Below are positions 8,407-16,945 of a DNA stretch of 64,000 nt, in pieces. This stretch comes from Flavobacterium circumlabens. Lineage in GTDB: Bacteria; Bacteroidota; Bacteroidia; Flavobacteriales; Flavobacteriaceae. A program made the translations under genes and the position numbers. Within the stretch, counting starts at the first letter, position 1. Every line of letters begins with the position of its first letter. The stretch lies in assembly GCF_004345565.1 (NCBI RefSeq), contig NZ_SLWA01000010.1, positions 142,591 to 206,590 of the forward strand. Reading direction: 5' to 3'. Under the pieces are notes generated by a model. That model saw only the letters and a list, made by a program, of their open reading frames with translations, ran no database searches and had not been told where the DNA came from.

Positions 8407-9114
8407 ATGAAAAGCATTATTATCGCCAGCACTTCTACCCTACACGGAGGCAGCTATTTAGAATACTTACTACCTACACTAAAACAACATTTCGCCAACT
8501 GCAAAAGCATTTTATTTATTCCATTTGCGAGACCGGGCGGAATCACACACGACGAATACACTGAAAAAGCAGCCGCCGCCTTTGCAACAATCAATATTGC
8601 CGTAAAAGGAATTCATGAATTTGAAAATACAGAAAGCGCCATAAAAAATGCAGAAGGTATTTTTACAGGAGGCGGAAATACTTTTCTTCTGGTAACACAA
8701 TTGTACCAGCAAAACATCATGAAGCTTCTTTCTGAGACAGTGAAAAACGGAACTCCCTATTTAGGAACCAGTGCAGGAAGCAATATTTGTGGTTTATCGA
8801 TGCAAACAACCAATGACATGCCTATTGTTTACCCTCCAAGTTTTCAAACTTTAGGATTAATTCCTTTCAATTTAAATCCGCACTATTTAGATCCCGAAAC
8901 ACAGTCCAAGCATATGGGAGAAACACGCGAAACAAGGATTAAAGAATTTCATGCCTTCAATTCCATACCTGTTTTAGGATTACGGGAAGGAAGCTGGCTG
9001 GAAGTAAAAGGAAGCAGGATTACTTTAAAGGGAGATCTATCCGCTCGTCTATTTTTGAAAAATCAAAATCCGGAGGAATTAGCAACTGAAAGTGATTTGA
9101 GCAATCTAAACTAA
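8407..9114 (+). CDS. pepE: dipeptidase E (peptidase S51)
   Basis: 235 residues, the normal length for PepE. The nucleophile serine lies in GTSAGSN (S122), preceded by the glycine-rich turn FTGGGNTF (87-94), and NPHYLDPE carries the likely catalytic histidine. The enzyme is a cytoplasmic serine hydrolase that splits N-terminal Asp from dipeptides. It is transcribed alone, divergent from the CarboxypepD_reg operon; a TATCTTTA box at 8373-8380 could be its promoter. A 76-bp inverted repeat (9120-9195) follows the stop. Confidence 0.93.
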   Translation: MKSIIIASTSTLHGGSYLEYLLPTLKQHFANCKSILFIPFARPGGITHDEYTEKAAAAFATINIAVKGIHEFENTESAIKNAEGIFTGGGNTFLLVTQLYQQNIMKLLSETVKNGTPYLGTSAGSNICGLSMQTTNDMPIVYPPSFQTLGLIPFNLNPHYLDPETQSKHMGETRETRIKEFHAFNSIPVLGLREGSWLEVKGSRITLKGDLSARLFLKNQNPEELATESDLSNLN

Positions 9115-9119
9115 TTTGT

Positions 9120-9195
9120 AACCCTATAAGGGATGTAAGTTCATTTAAGTAAGGCTGACAAAAAACTTACAATAACTTACATCACTTATAGGGTT
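9120..9195. repeat. palindromic intergenic element, copy 1 (76 bp)
   Basis: The left arm AACCCTATAAGGGATGTAAG pairs with the right arm ending CACTTATAGGGTT with about two mismatches in 22, around a loop of roughly 35 bases. A second copy (20597-20684, opposite orientation) shares the arms and the sequence just inside them (GTTCATTTAAG against GTTTATTTAAA). It sits directly after pepE. Confidence 0.8.
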
Positions 9196-9216
9196 TTAAA
9201 AAAAAAGCATAAAAAA

Positions 9217-9247
9217 AAATCCCCAAACAATTTGCTTGAGGATTTTG
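9217..9247 (-). terminator. terminator of the downstream tRNA-Gly gene
   Basis: On the minus strand an AAATCCTCAA/TTGGGGATTT stem is followed by a run of T. Confidence 0.75.
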
Positions 9248-9250
9248 AAG

Positions 9251-9323
<73 letters not shown>

Positions 9324-9335
9324 ATTAACAGGGTG

Positions 9336-9343
9336 CAAATGTA
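9336..9343 (-). promoter_or_regulatory. -7 box TACATTTG for tRNA-Gly copy 2
   Basis: Reads TACATTTG on the minus strand, 12 bases before the tRNA 5' end. The stretch after it (GCACC) matches the same position before copy 1. Confidence 0.7.
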
Positions 9344-9399
9344 AAACAATTAAATCATTTAAAAAAACAAAAATCAATAATTATTTTAACTTTGATAAA

Positions 9400-9429
9400 A
9401 AAACCGAAACAATTAAGTTTCGGTTTTTT
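9400..9429 (-). terminator. terminator of tRNA-Gly copy 1
   Basis: AAAACCGAAAC pairs with GTTTCGGTTTT around AATTAA. The structure lies just 3' of copy 1 on the minus strand. Confidence 0.85.
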
Positions 9430-9431
9430 AG

Positions 9432-9504
<73 letters not shown>

Positions 9505-9516
9505 ATTACTGTGGTG

Positions 9517-9524
9517 CAAATATA
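9517..9524 (-). promoter_or_regulatory. -7 box TATATTTG for tRNA-Gly copy 1
   Basis: Reads TATATTTG on the minus strand, 12 bases from the tRNA start, with a TTG (-33-like) 16 bases further upstream in TTTTGAAC. Confidence 0.75.
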
Positions 9525-9640
9525 AAAAATAAGTTAAGTTCAAAACAAGCTTTTTTTCAAAAAAAATCAATTAAAAACAACAATTTTCCATAACCTATTT
9601 AAAATTAAAAAGTTATACATTTATTTTATTTAAACAAATC

Positions 9641-10078
9641 ATGAATATCATTCAAGAAATACAATCAAAAGAAACTTATATTGTTCGTCACCCTGTTTTA
9701 AGAAAAGGAAAACCTCTGGAAAGTTGCCTCTTCGAGGGGGATGATTTAGAAACTACACATCATTTCGGCCTATTTCTTGACAGTGAATTAATAGGAATTA
9801 TTTCGTTATACTCGAAAATCAACACTACCTTTGCACAGAAAAATCAGGCTCAGATCCGCGGAATGGCGGTTTTAGAGCAACACCAGAAAAAAGGAATTGG
9901 TGAAGCTTTGGTCAAACATTGCGAAAACTATTGCCTGCAAAAAAACACAGACCTGATTTGGTTTAACGCCAGAACAGCTGCTGTTGGATTTTATCAAAAA
10001 ATGAATTACAAAACCGTTGGCGAAGCATTTGATATCAAAGATGTGGGCGAACATTATTTAATGTTTAAAAAATTGTAA
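9641..10078 (+). CDS. GNAT-family N-acetyltransferase
   Basis: 145 residues. The acetyl-CoA pyrophosphate-binding motif A is visible as RGMAVLEQHQKKGIGEALVK (about residues 73-92; Q/RxxGxG/A form QKKGIG), followed by a C-terminal FYQKMNYKTVGE strand-helix-strand typical of GNAT folds. It moves acetyl groups from acetyl-CoA to an amine on an unknown substrate. The next gene, an L,D-transpeptidase, starts one base after its stop, so the two are co-transcribed; a link with peptidoglycan or amino-sugar acetylation is possible but unproven. Confidence 0.88.
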   Translation: MNIIQEIQSKETYIVRHPVLRKGKPLESCLFEGDDLETTHHFGLFLDSELIGIISLYSKINTTFAQKNQAQIRGMAVLEQHQKKGIGEALVKHCENYCLQKNTDLIWFNARTAAVGFYQKMNYKTVGEAFDIKDVGEHYLMFKKL

Positions 10079-10079
10079 C

Positions 10080-11660
10080 ATGAAGAAACTTTATCTTTTA
10101 TTAGTATTATGCATTTTTATCGGCTGTAAAGATAAGCCGAAAGCTGTTCCTGTAAAAAAAAGCCAGCCTGCAATCATACTTACTGATGAAAGAACAGTTC
10201 AAATCGATACCGCAAAAATCAATGCTTTTAAAAGCGAAACACTGAAACAATTTTATAATTCTTCTGAAAATAAAACGGTTTGGGGAAATCTTAAAAAAAG
10301 AACCTACATTTTATCTTTATTGAAAAAATCAGACGAACTGGGTTTAAATTCAAATGATTATAAAATTGGAAAACTCGAGAAACTGGAGAAAAGGATAAGT
10401 GCCCTGAGCGATGCTGATTTAGCCACTTATGACATATTGCTTACTTATAATTTTGAATTATACTTAACCCATTTGTACAAAGGCAAATTAGATCCAAAAA
10501 AATTATACGGCAATTGGGATTTGGCAGAGAAACCATTTGATGTAAACAATACACTGATAAAAGCATTCAATAAAAACAAACTGGACAGTATTGCAGATCG
10601 TCTTCAATCGAAATCAGATACCTACAAACAATTACTGAAAGCACTTGAGATCATTAAAACTTTTCCGGAGGACAATATTGGCAAGATAGAATCTGCTGAA
10701 AAAATAACACTCCATGACACCAATCCTGCTTTAATAAATATCAAAAAAAGACTTTTATTCTGGAAAGACATGTCCGGAAGAAAGGATAGCCTGACCAAAA
10801 TTTACGATCAAAAAACTTTCGAAGCTATTAAAAAATTTCAGGAAAGACATGGCCTGGCTGCTGATGGCGTGATCGGAGCAGGAACTATAAGCGCTTTAAA
10901 TTTTTCTAAAACCAAAAGAAAGGAACAAATCATTGCTAATTTAGAACGCTGGAGATGGTATAATAATGAATTTGCCGAAAATTATTTTATCATCAATATT
11001 CCGGATTACAGTTTACATGTTGTTGAAAGCAAAGACACTACCCTGGTTCGAAATGTGGTAGTGGGAACCAGCAAGAGAAAAACACCAATCATAACCTCTA
11101 AGCTCAAAACAGTCGTTTTTAATCCTACCTGGACAGTTCCGCCTACAATCCTAAAGGAAGATGTTGTTCCGGCAATGAAACGTAACCGAAATTATCTGGC
11201 TAAAAAAAATATTACCATATATGACAGTTCCGGAAATGTAGTAGCACCTGCCGCATGGAATGAAAAAAATCCAGGTAAATACCGTTATGTACAAAGTCCG
11301 GGTTACAACAATTCGTTAGGATTGATGAAAATATTGTTTCCAAACCATCACAGTGTATACCTGCACGACACCAATCATCGTAATTATTTTGAAAGAAATA
11401 ATCGTTCTATGAGTTCAGGTTGTGTGCGTGTTGAAAATCCGTTAGAACTGGCGCGGCATATTTTGGATGAAGAAGGAAATTGGCCTCAAGACAGAATTGA
11501 TACTATTATCGCTTCTAAAAAAACGATGAGTTTCAAAATCACAAAAAAATACGCCTTATATCAATGGTACTGGACCGCATGGAGCAAAAAAAATCAGCTC
11601 ATTTTCAGAGCTGATATTTATAATTTAGATTCGGATTTGTATGCTAAATTAAGAAATTAG
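10080..11660 (+). CDS. lipoprotein L,D-transpeptidase (YcbB/LdtD-like)
   Basis: 526 residues. The lipobox cysteine is residue 16 (FIGC). An alpha-helical scaffold region is followed by a peptidoglycan-binding domain (about 255-280, FQERHGLAADGVIGAGTISALN) and a YkuD catalytic domain with HDTNHRNYF and the catalytic cysteine at 448 in SSGCVRV. The order scaffold, PG-binding, YkuD matches the large YcbB group that makes 3-3 crosslinks in peptidoglycan. It acts in the periplasm. Co-transcribed with the GNAT gene (one-base gap). Its 3' end overlaps by 12 bases with another LD-transpeptidase gene on the opposite strand. Confidence 0.93.
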   Translation: MKKLYLLLVLCIFIGCKDKPKAVPVKKSQPAIILTDERTVQIDTAKINAFKSETLKQFYNSSENKTVWGNLKKRTYILSLLKKSDELGLNSNDYKIGKLEKLEKRISALSDADLATYDILLTYNFELYLTHLYKGKLDPKKLYGNWDLAEKPFDVNNTLIKAFNKNKLDSIADRLQSKSDTYKQLLKALEIIKTFPEDNIGKIESAEKITLHDTNPALINIKKRLLFWKDMSGRKDSLTKIYDQKTFEAIKKFQERHGLAADGVIGAGTISALNFSKTKRKEQIIANLERWRWYNNEFAENYFIINIPDYSLHVVESKDTTLVRNVVVGTSKRKTPIITSKLKTVVFNPTWTVPPTILKEDVVPAMKRNRNYLAKKNITIYDSSGNVVAPAAWNEKNPGKYRYVQSPGYNNSLGLMKILFPNHHSVYLHDTNHRNYFERNNRSMSSGCVRVENPLELARHILDEEGNWPQDRIDTIIASKKTMSFKITKKYALYQWYWTAWSKKNQLIFRADIYNLDSDLYAKLRN

Positions 11661-12371
11661 CTTTTCTTCCATCGCAAAACTTCTTGACGGATGGTAGATG
11701 TACAAACACGATTTGTTTTTAATAACTTCAATAATTTTATTAGTCAATTCAACCGGAAGAGCCGGACATCCCTGACTTCTTCCTAATCTTTTATTATTAT
11801 TGATAAAAGATTCCGACACATAATCTGCACCATGAACCACGACACCTCTTTCGCGGGCATTGTCATTAACACCTCTTTCCAGGCCGTCTAAACGCAACGA
11901 TGCTCCGTGTTTTCCCTTGTAAATCTCACCAGTGGCATAAAACCCTAAACTGCTTTTGAAAGAGGAATTTGAATTAGAAAATGCCGAGGCAAATTCTTCT
12001 CCTGTATTCCTGCCATGCGCAACCAGAGAATGAAACAAAATGGTATTAGTAGACAAATCAATCACCCAAAGACGTTTGGTGTTTGAGGATAAACTAAAAT
12101 CAATTAACGTTAAAATATCTTTTTGAACGACACCTTTCTCTTTCAATAAGTAAAAACCTTTTAAAGCTTCTGAGAAAGTCCTAAGTTCCGGTAACGAAAA
12201 ATTGTTGGTTTTTAAAGTGCTGTAAACACTCTCAATTTTTGTGTCAATTGCAAGTTTTTCAACTTTAGCAATACTCTTCGATGTTACCTTTTTTAATTCG
12301 ATTGTGTTTTTTGAATCTTTACCAAAAGACAATAGTAAAAACACCAATAATGGATAAATTTTGTAAATCAT
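11649..12371 (-). CDS. murein L,D-transpeptidase catalytic-domain protein (YkuD_2 type)
   Basis: 240 residues with an N-terminal hydrophobic export signal (about 1-17). The C-terminal part contains VVHGADYV and the nucleophile block RSQGCPALP (Cys 202), the form of the YkuD_2 family (PF13645), distinct from the SxGCxRV form of the neighbouring enzyme. It probably edits peptidoglycan crosslinks or anchors in the periplasm. It converges with the YcbB-like gene and the last 12 bases of the two coding regions overlap tail to tail, leaving no room for a terminator between them. Confidence 0.87.
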   Translation of the reverse strand: MIYKIYPLLVFLLLSFGKDSKNTIELKKVTSKSIAKVEKLAIDTKIESVYSTLKTNNFSLPELRTFSEALKGFYLLKEKGVVQKDILTLIDFSLSSNTKRLWVIDLSTNTILFHSLVAHGRNTGEEFASAFSNSNSSFKSSLGFYATGEIYKGKHGASLRLDGLERGVNDNARERGVVVHGADYVSESFINNNKRLGRSQGCPALPVELTNKIIEVIKNKSCLYIYHPSRSFAMEEKLIS

Positions 12372-12592
12372 TGAATTCCTTTAGGTTAATAAAAAATTTG
12401 GGCATGACAAAAATAGACAAAAAATACAGGGGACAAAATAAAAGTCTGTCAATCAGTGCATTTTTGTTTAAACTTTAACAATTCTAAAACAAAAAATTAG
12501 CAAAAAAGCATGAAAACGTTATTTTTACCAGATATTTACTTACAAAAAGTGAAATTGGAATTTTAATTATATAACTTTTTCTGAAAATAATA

Positions 12593-12600
12593 TAAATTTG
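12593..12600 (+). promoter_or_regulatory. -7 box TAAATTTG upstream of the DUF5916 gene
   Basis: Perfect TAnnTTTG match. It predicts a 5' leader of about 95 bases before the ATG at 12701. Confidence 0.6.
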
Positions 12601-12700
12601 TTCCCTTGAAATACTCTAGATTAAAGTGTAACAATTATAAAAAAAGACTGTCTATTACTCCGACAATAAATTATTCCAAAAATTACGTTTTAAAAACCAC

Positions 12701-15127
12701 ATGAAAAAATTAGTCTTTTTTACTCTCTTTCTTTCCTCGTTGTACTCTTACAGCCAAAAGAAAACTTTGCAGGCACAGCAAATTTTGCAAAGTATTTCCA
12801 TAGATGGGAAATTAGAGGAACCGGAATGGGAGCATGCAACTATAGCCTCAGATTTTGTCATGTTTGAACCTGATAATGGAAAACCAATCCCTGAGGGAAG
12901 AAAAACAGAAGTGAAAGTTTTATACAATAATGACGCTCTTTATATTGGCGCCGTTATGTACGATGATGAACCAAATAAAGTATTAAAAGAAATTTCACAA
13001 AGGGATAATTTCGGAACAGCAGATATTTTTGGTGTTTTTATAAACGGTTTTAATGACGGTCAGCAGAATTTTGAGTTTTTTGTGTCTGCAGCCGATGTGC
13101 AGGGAGACTGCATCATGACGGATTCCAACGGTGAAGATTATTCCTGGGATGCTATCTGGATCAGTAAAGCAGTACTTACAGATAAAGGATGGACGGTAGA
13201 AATGAAGATTCCATATGCCGCTTTGCGTTTTTCGGAAGGCAACAAACAAACCTGGGGAATTAATTTTTTCAGGGAAATAAAAAGGGAACGAAAAAAATAT
13301 ACCTGGTCGTTAATTGATACCAAAATTGGCACTTTTACACAGCAAAATGGGAATCTGGAAGGAATTGAAAACATCAAACCTCCTACCCGATTGTTTCTTA
13401 TGCCTTATGCTTCTTATTACCTGAACGCTGCTGATGGCCAGAAAACGTATGGCACTATGAAAGGTGGAATGGATATCAAATACGGCATTAACGATGCTTT
13501 TACGCTTGATGCTATTCTGATTCCTGATTTTGGACAAGCCAAATACGATGATCAGATTTTGAACCTGGGTCCGTTTGAACAACAATTCAACGAAAACAGA
13601 GCTTTTTTTACGGAAGGAACAGACCTTTTTAACAAAGGAGGAATGTTTTACTCGAGAAGAATTGGCGGAAAACCTTCTGTCGAACCGGATTTAAAGGAGA
13701 ATGAGGAGAGAATTGAAGACCCGCAAAGCGTAAACCTTATTAATGCTTTAAAGGTCTCCGGAAGAACCAAAAAGGGACTTGGAGTCGGGATTTTAAATGC
13801 CGTAACCGAAAAAACATTTGCTACTATAAAAGACACTATCACCGGCGAAACCAGAAAAGAGATCGTCGAGCCTTTAATGAATTATAATGTTTTGGTCCTG
13901 GATCAGCGTTTTCGTAAAAACTCATCGGTCACTTTTATCAATACAAATGTCACCCGAAATGGTCATTTCAGGGATTCTAATGTGTCCGGTTTGGCCTGGG
14001 ATTTAAACACAAAAGCAAATACTTATAATTTATCCGGAAATATCAAGTACAGCACTATCAATGATACTGAAGACACAAAAGGACTTTATACCACAATTGG
14101 TTTTGCAGAAACCAGCGGAAAATACCGCTATAGTGTAGGGTCTGATTTTGTTACGAAAAATTTTGACCCCAATGATCTGGGAATTAATTTCTATACCAAT
14201 TATTACAACTTTTACGGAAATGCCAATTACAGGATTCTAAACCCTACCAAGCTTTTCAATACTTTTAAACTCAACTACAATATGTATGCTGAGTATAATA
14301 AAGAATCCGGAAAAGTTCAGGAAAGCGATATAAATGTCAACCTTAATCTGACGACCGTTAAAAATAATTATTATGGAGCCGGAATAACCGTTTACACAAA
14401 AGGAAATGATTATTACGAACCCCGCGCAGAAAACAGATATCTGATTGTTCCGGGAAGAATAGAAGCATGGGGAAGTATCTCGACCAATTACAATCATAAA
14501 TTCGCATTGGATCTAAATCCTTCTATTGCTCTTTTTGACGAAAGCGAACGAATGAATTATGGTTTTGATATTGGCCCGAGATATCGTTTTAGCGACAAAC
14601 TGCTCTTAACGTATACGTTTAGCTTTTTCAGAAAAAACAACAATAAAGGATACATTGACAGTTTTGATAATGACGATAATGAAAATACGCCGGAGGATAT
14701 TGTTTTTGCTAATAGAAACGTTATTACCTATTCCAATATATTAGGCGGAAAATATGCTTTAAACAGCGCCATGACACTTAATCTTTCCGTACGCCAGTAT
14801 TGGTCTTATGCGGAGAATAAAGACATTCTGCAACTGGAGCCGGACGGAACTTTAACACCTTATACCGAATATACCAAAAACAAAAACTCGAGTTTTTATT
14901 CGTGGAATACCGATTTATCTTATTCCTGGTGGTTTGCTCCCGGAAGTCAGCTTTCGGTTTTATATCGAAATAATGCTTCTAATTTTGAACGTGTTATTGA
15001 TAAGGAATTCAAAACAAGCGTTACCAATTTGCTTAATAACGATGCGTTAAAACATATTTTTTCTGTAAGTGTCAAATATTTTATTGACTATAATGCTGTC
15101 AAAAATAAGATTAGAAACAGAGCTTAG
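12701..15127 (+). CDS. DUF5916 outer-membrane-type protein with CBM9-like N-terminal domain
   Basis: 808 residues, signal peptide 1-18 (ending YSYSQ). Residues of about 30-210 form a carbohydrate-binding family 9-like domain (SIDGKLEEPEWEHAT, VKVLYNNDALYIGAVMYDDEP). The remaining ~590 residues are DUF5916, rich in alternating aromatic/polar strands and ending in YFIDYNAVKNKIRNRA, which suggests a beta-barrel in the outer membrane. The family is very common in Bacteroidota; its role is not established, with surface binding or uptake most often guessed. It is transcribed alone, with a ~95-base leader after a TAAATTTG box. Confidence 0.88.
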   Translation: MKKLVFFTLFLSSLYSYSQKKTLQAQQILQSISIDGKLEEPEWEHATIASDFVMFEPDNGKPIPEGRKTEVKVLYNNDALYIGAVMYDDEPNKVLKEISQRDNFGTADIFGVFINGFNDGQQNFEFFVSAADVQGDCIMTDSNGEDYSWDAIWISKAVLTDKGWTVEMKIPYAALRFSEGNKQTWGINFFREIKRERKKYTWSLIDTKIGTFTQQNGNLEGIENIKPPTRLFLMPYASYYLNAADGQKTYGTMKGGMDIKYGINDAFTLDAILIPDFGQAKYDDQILNLGPFEQQFNENRAFFTEGTDLFNKGGMFYSRRIGGKPSVEPDLKENEERIEDPQSVNLINALKVSGRTKKGLGVGILNAVTEKTFATIKDTITGETRKEIVEPLMNYNVLVLDQRFRKNSSVTFINTNVTRNGHFRDSNVSGLAWDLNTKANTYNLSGNIKYSTINDTEDTKGLYTTIGFAETSGKYRYSVGSDFVTKNFDPNDLGINFYTNYYNFYGNANYRILNPTKLFNTFKLNYNMYAEYNKESGKVQESDINVNLNLTTVKNNYYGAGITVYTKGNDYYEPRAENRYLIVPGRIEAWGSISTNYNHKFALDLNPSIALFDESERMNYGFDIGPRYRFSDKLLLTYTFSFFRKNNNKGYIDSFDNDDNENTPEDIVFANRNVITYSNILGGKYALNSAMTLNLSVRQYWSYAENKDILQLEPDGTLTPYTEYTKNKNSSFYSWNTDLSYSWWFAPGSQLSVLYRNNASNFERVIDKEFKTSVTNLLNNDALKHIFSVSVKYFIDYNAVKNKIRNRA

Positions 15128-15243
15128 TCTGAATTAATTTTAAAAAATAAAGACTTCTATAATTAAATTAGTATTTTTCAATACAGTTCATTTTATTAAA
15201 TACAATTGTAACCCGTGCTTACCTGCGCATTTTATAAATGGTT

Positions 15244-15251
15244 TATCTTTG
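15244..15251 (+). promoter_or_regulatory. -7 box TATCTTTG for gpmI
   Basis: Perfect TAnnTTTG match, 17 bases before the ATG at 15269. It rules out starts further upstream such as 15215. Confidence 0.75.
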
Positions 15252-15268
15252 TAGAAAACAAAAAAATA

Positions 15269-16786
15269 ATGAACAAGAAAGTAATCCTTATGATTTTAGA
15301 TGGTTGGGGAAAATCTCCTGACCCTAAAGTATCTGCAATAGACAATGCAAATGTTCCTTTTATAAACAGTCTTTACCGAAATTATCCCAGCGCCCAACTT
15401 AGAACTGATGGTCTAAACGTTGGTCTGCCTGAAGGACAAATGGGAAATAGCGAAGTAGGTCACATGAATCTTGGAGCAGGAAGAATTGTATATCAGGATT
15501 TAGCCAAAATAAATTTAGCCGTAGCACACCAGACACTTGCCAAAGAACAGGTTCTTGTTGATGCTTTTACCTATGCTAAGGAAAACAATAAAAAAGTACA
15601 TTTTTTGGGATTAGTTTCAGACGGAGGCGTTCACTCCCATACCTCTCACTTACGTGGCTTAATTGATGCTTCGCAGGAATATGGTTTAGAAAATGTTTTT
15701 GTTCACGCTTTTACAGATGGTCGCGATGTTGACCCGAAATCGGGTGCAAAATATATTCATGATTTAGAAGATTATATTAAAGATACTCCGGTAAAAATCG
15801 CCTCTATCATTGGCCGTTACTATTCGATGGACCGTGACAAGCGTTGGGAACGTGTAAAACTGGCTTATGATTTGCTGGTAAATGCAAAAGGAACCCCATC
15901 TCACAATGCCGTTGCAAGCATTCTTGACAGTTATGCCAACCATGTAACTGATGAATTCATTGCACCAATCGTAATGGTGGATGAGGAGGAAAAACCATTG
16001 GCAACTATTATTGAAGGTGATGTTGTCATTTTCTTCAATTTCAGGACTGACAGAGGGCGCGAACTTACAGAAGCTTTATCGCAACAAGACTTTCACGAGC
16101 AAAACATGCACAAAATAAACTTGTACTATGTTACGCTTACCAACTACGACGAAACGTATCAAAACGTAAAAGTAGTTTACAATAAAGATAATATTACCGA
16201 AACGCTGGGTGAAGTTTTAGAGAAAGCGGGTAAAAAACAGATTCGTATTGCTGAAACAGAAAAATATCCGCACGTGACATTTTTCTTTTCGGGAGGAAGA
16301 GAAACGCCGTTTGAAGGCGAATCAAGGATTTTAAGAAACTCTCCAAAAGTAGCCACTTACGATTTACAGCCGGAAATGAGCGCTTTTGAGCTTAAAGATG
16401 CACTTGTTCCTGAATTAAATAAAGGAGAGGTTGATTTTGTCTGTCTGAATTTCGCTAATGGTGACATGGTTGGCCATACGGGAATTATGAGTGCCGCAAT
16501 TCTGGCTTGTGAAGCTGTTGATGCCTGTGTAAAAGAAGTGATCGAAGCTGCTTTGGCCAATGATTACACCACGATTGTTATTGCCGATCACGGAAATTGT
16601 GAAACCATGATTAACCCTGACGGGAGCCCAAATACGGCACACACCACAAATCCGGTACCTATTATTCTGGTTGACAAGCAACTGAAAAATATCAACGATG
16701 GTGTTTTAGGAGATATCGCTCCCACTATTTTAGAATTAATGGGCGTTCAGCAACCAGCTGCAATGACTTGTCATTCACTATTGTAA
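15269..16786 (+). CDS. gpmI: 2,3-bisphosphoglycerate-independent phosphoglycerate mutase
   Basis: 505 residues from ATG 15269 (MNKKVILMILDGWG), the normal family length; an in-frame start at 15215 lies upstream of the promoter box. Alkaline-phosphatase-superfamily metal sites are visible: N-terminal DGWG, the phosphoserine segment GNSEVGHMNLGAGR, HSHTSHLRGL, DGRDVDPKSG, and C-terminal DHGN with NTAHTTNPVP. It interconverts 3- and 2-phosphoglycerate in glycolysis using Mn in the cytoplasm. Monocistronic, with a strong terminator at 16804-16840. Confidence 0.97.
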   Translation: MNKKVILMILDGWGKSPDPKVSAIDNANVPFINSLYRNYPSAQLRTDGLNVGLPEGQMGNSEVGHMNLGAGRIVYQDLAKINLAVAHQTLAKEQVLVDAFTYAKENNKKVHFLGLVSDGGVHSHTSHLRGLIDASQEYGLENVFVHAFTDGRDVDPKSGAKYIHDLEDYIKDTPVKIASIIGRYYSMDRDKRWERVKLAYDLLVNAKGTPSHNAVASILDSYANHVTDEFIAPIVMVDEEEKPLATIIEGDVVIFFNFRTDRGRELTEALSQQDFHEQNMHKINLYYVTLTNYDETYQNVKVVYNKDNITETLGEVLEKAGKKQIRIAETEKYPHVTFFFSGGRETPFEGESRILRNSPKVATYDLQPEMSAFELKDALVPELNKGEVDFVCLNFANGDMVGHTGIMSAAILACEAVDACVKEVIEAALANDYTTIVIADHGNCETMINPDGSPNTAHTTNPVPIILVDKQLKNINDGVLGDIAPTILELMGVQQPAAMTCHSLL

Positions 16787-16803
16787 AAAATACTTTGAAG
16801 CAT

Positions 16804-16840
16804 AAAAAAAGAGACAAGTTTTATAATTTGTCTCTTTTTT
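16804..16840 (+). terminator. gpmI terminator
   Basis: AAAAAAGAGACAA pairs with TTGTCTCTTTTTT. The A/T flanks on both sides would let it also act on the opposite strand. Confidence 0.9.
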
Positions 16841-16857
16841 GTTTCTATCATTACGTT

Positions 16858-16924
16858 ATGTCACCCTGAGCGAAGTCGAAGGCTTTTAACACAGAAAGGG
16901 CTTCGATTTCGCTCAGCCTGACAT
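16858..16924. repeat. CCCTGAGCGAAGTCGAAGG-type inverted repeat
   Basis: The left arm ATGTCACCCTGAGCGAAGTC continues to 16884; the right arm (16898-16924) is its reverse complement with about four mismatches in 27. I recognise the CCTGAGCGAAGTCGAAGG word as a dispersed inverted repeat found in many bacterial genomes. It sits between convergent gpmI and DUF445. Confidence 0.85.
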
Positions 16925-16945
16925 TCGTGTCTTGAAATAAAGGTA

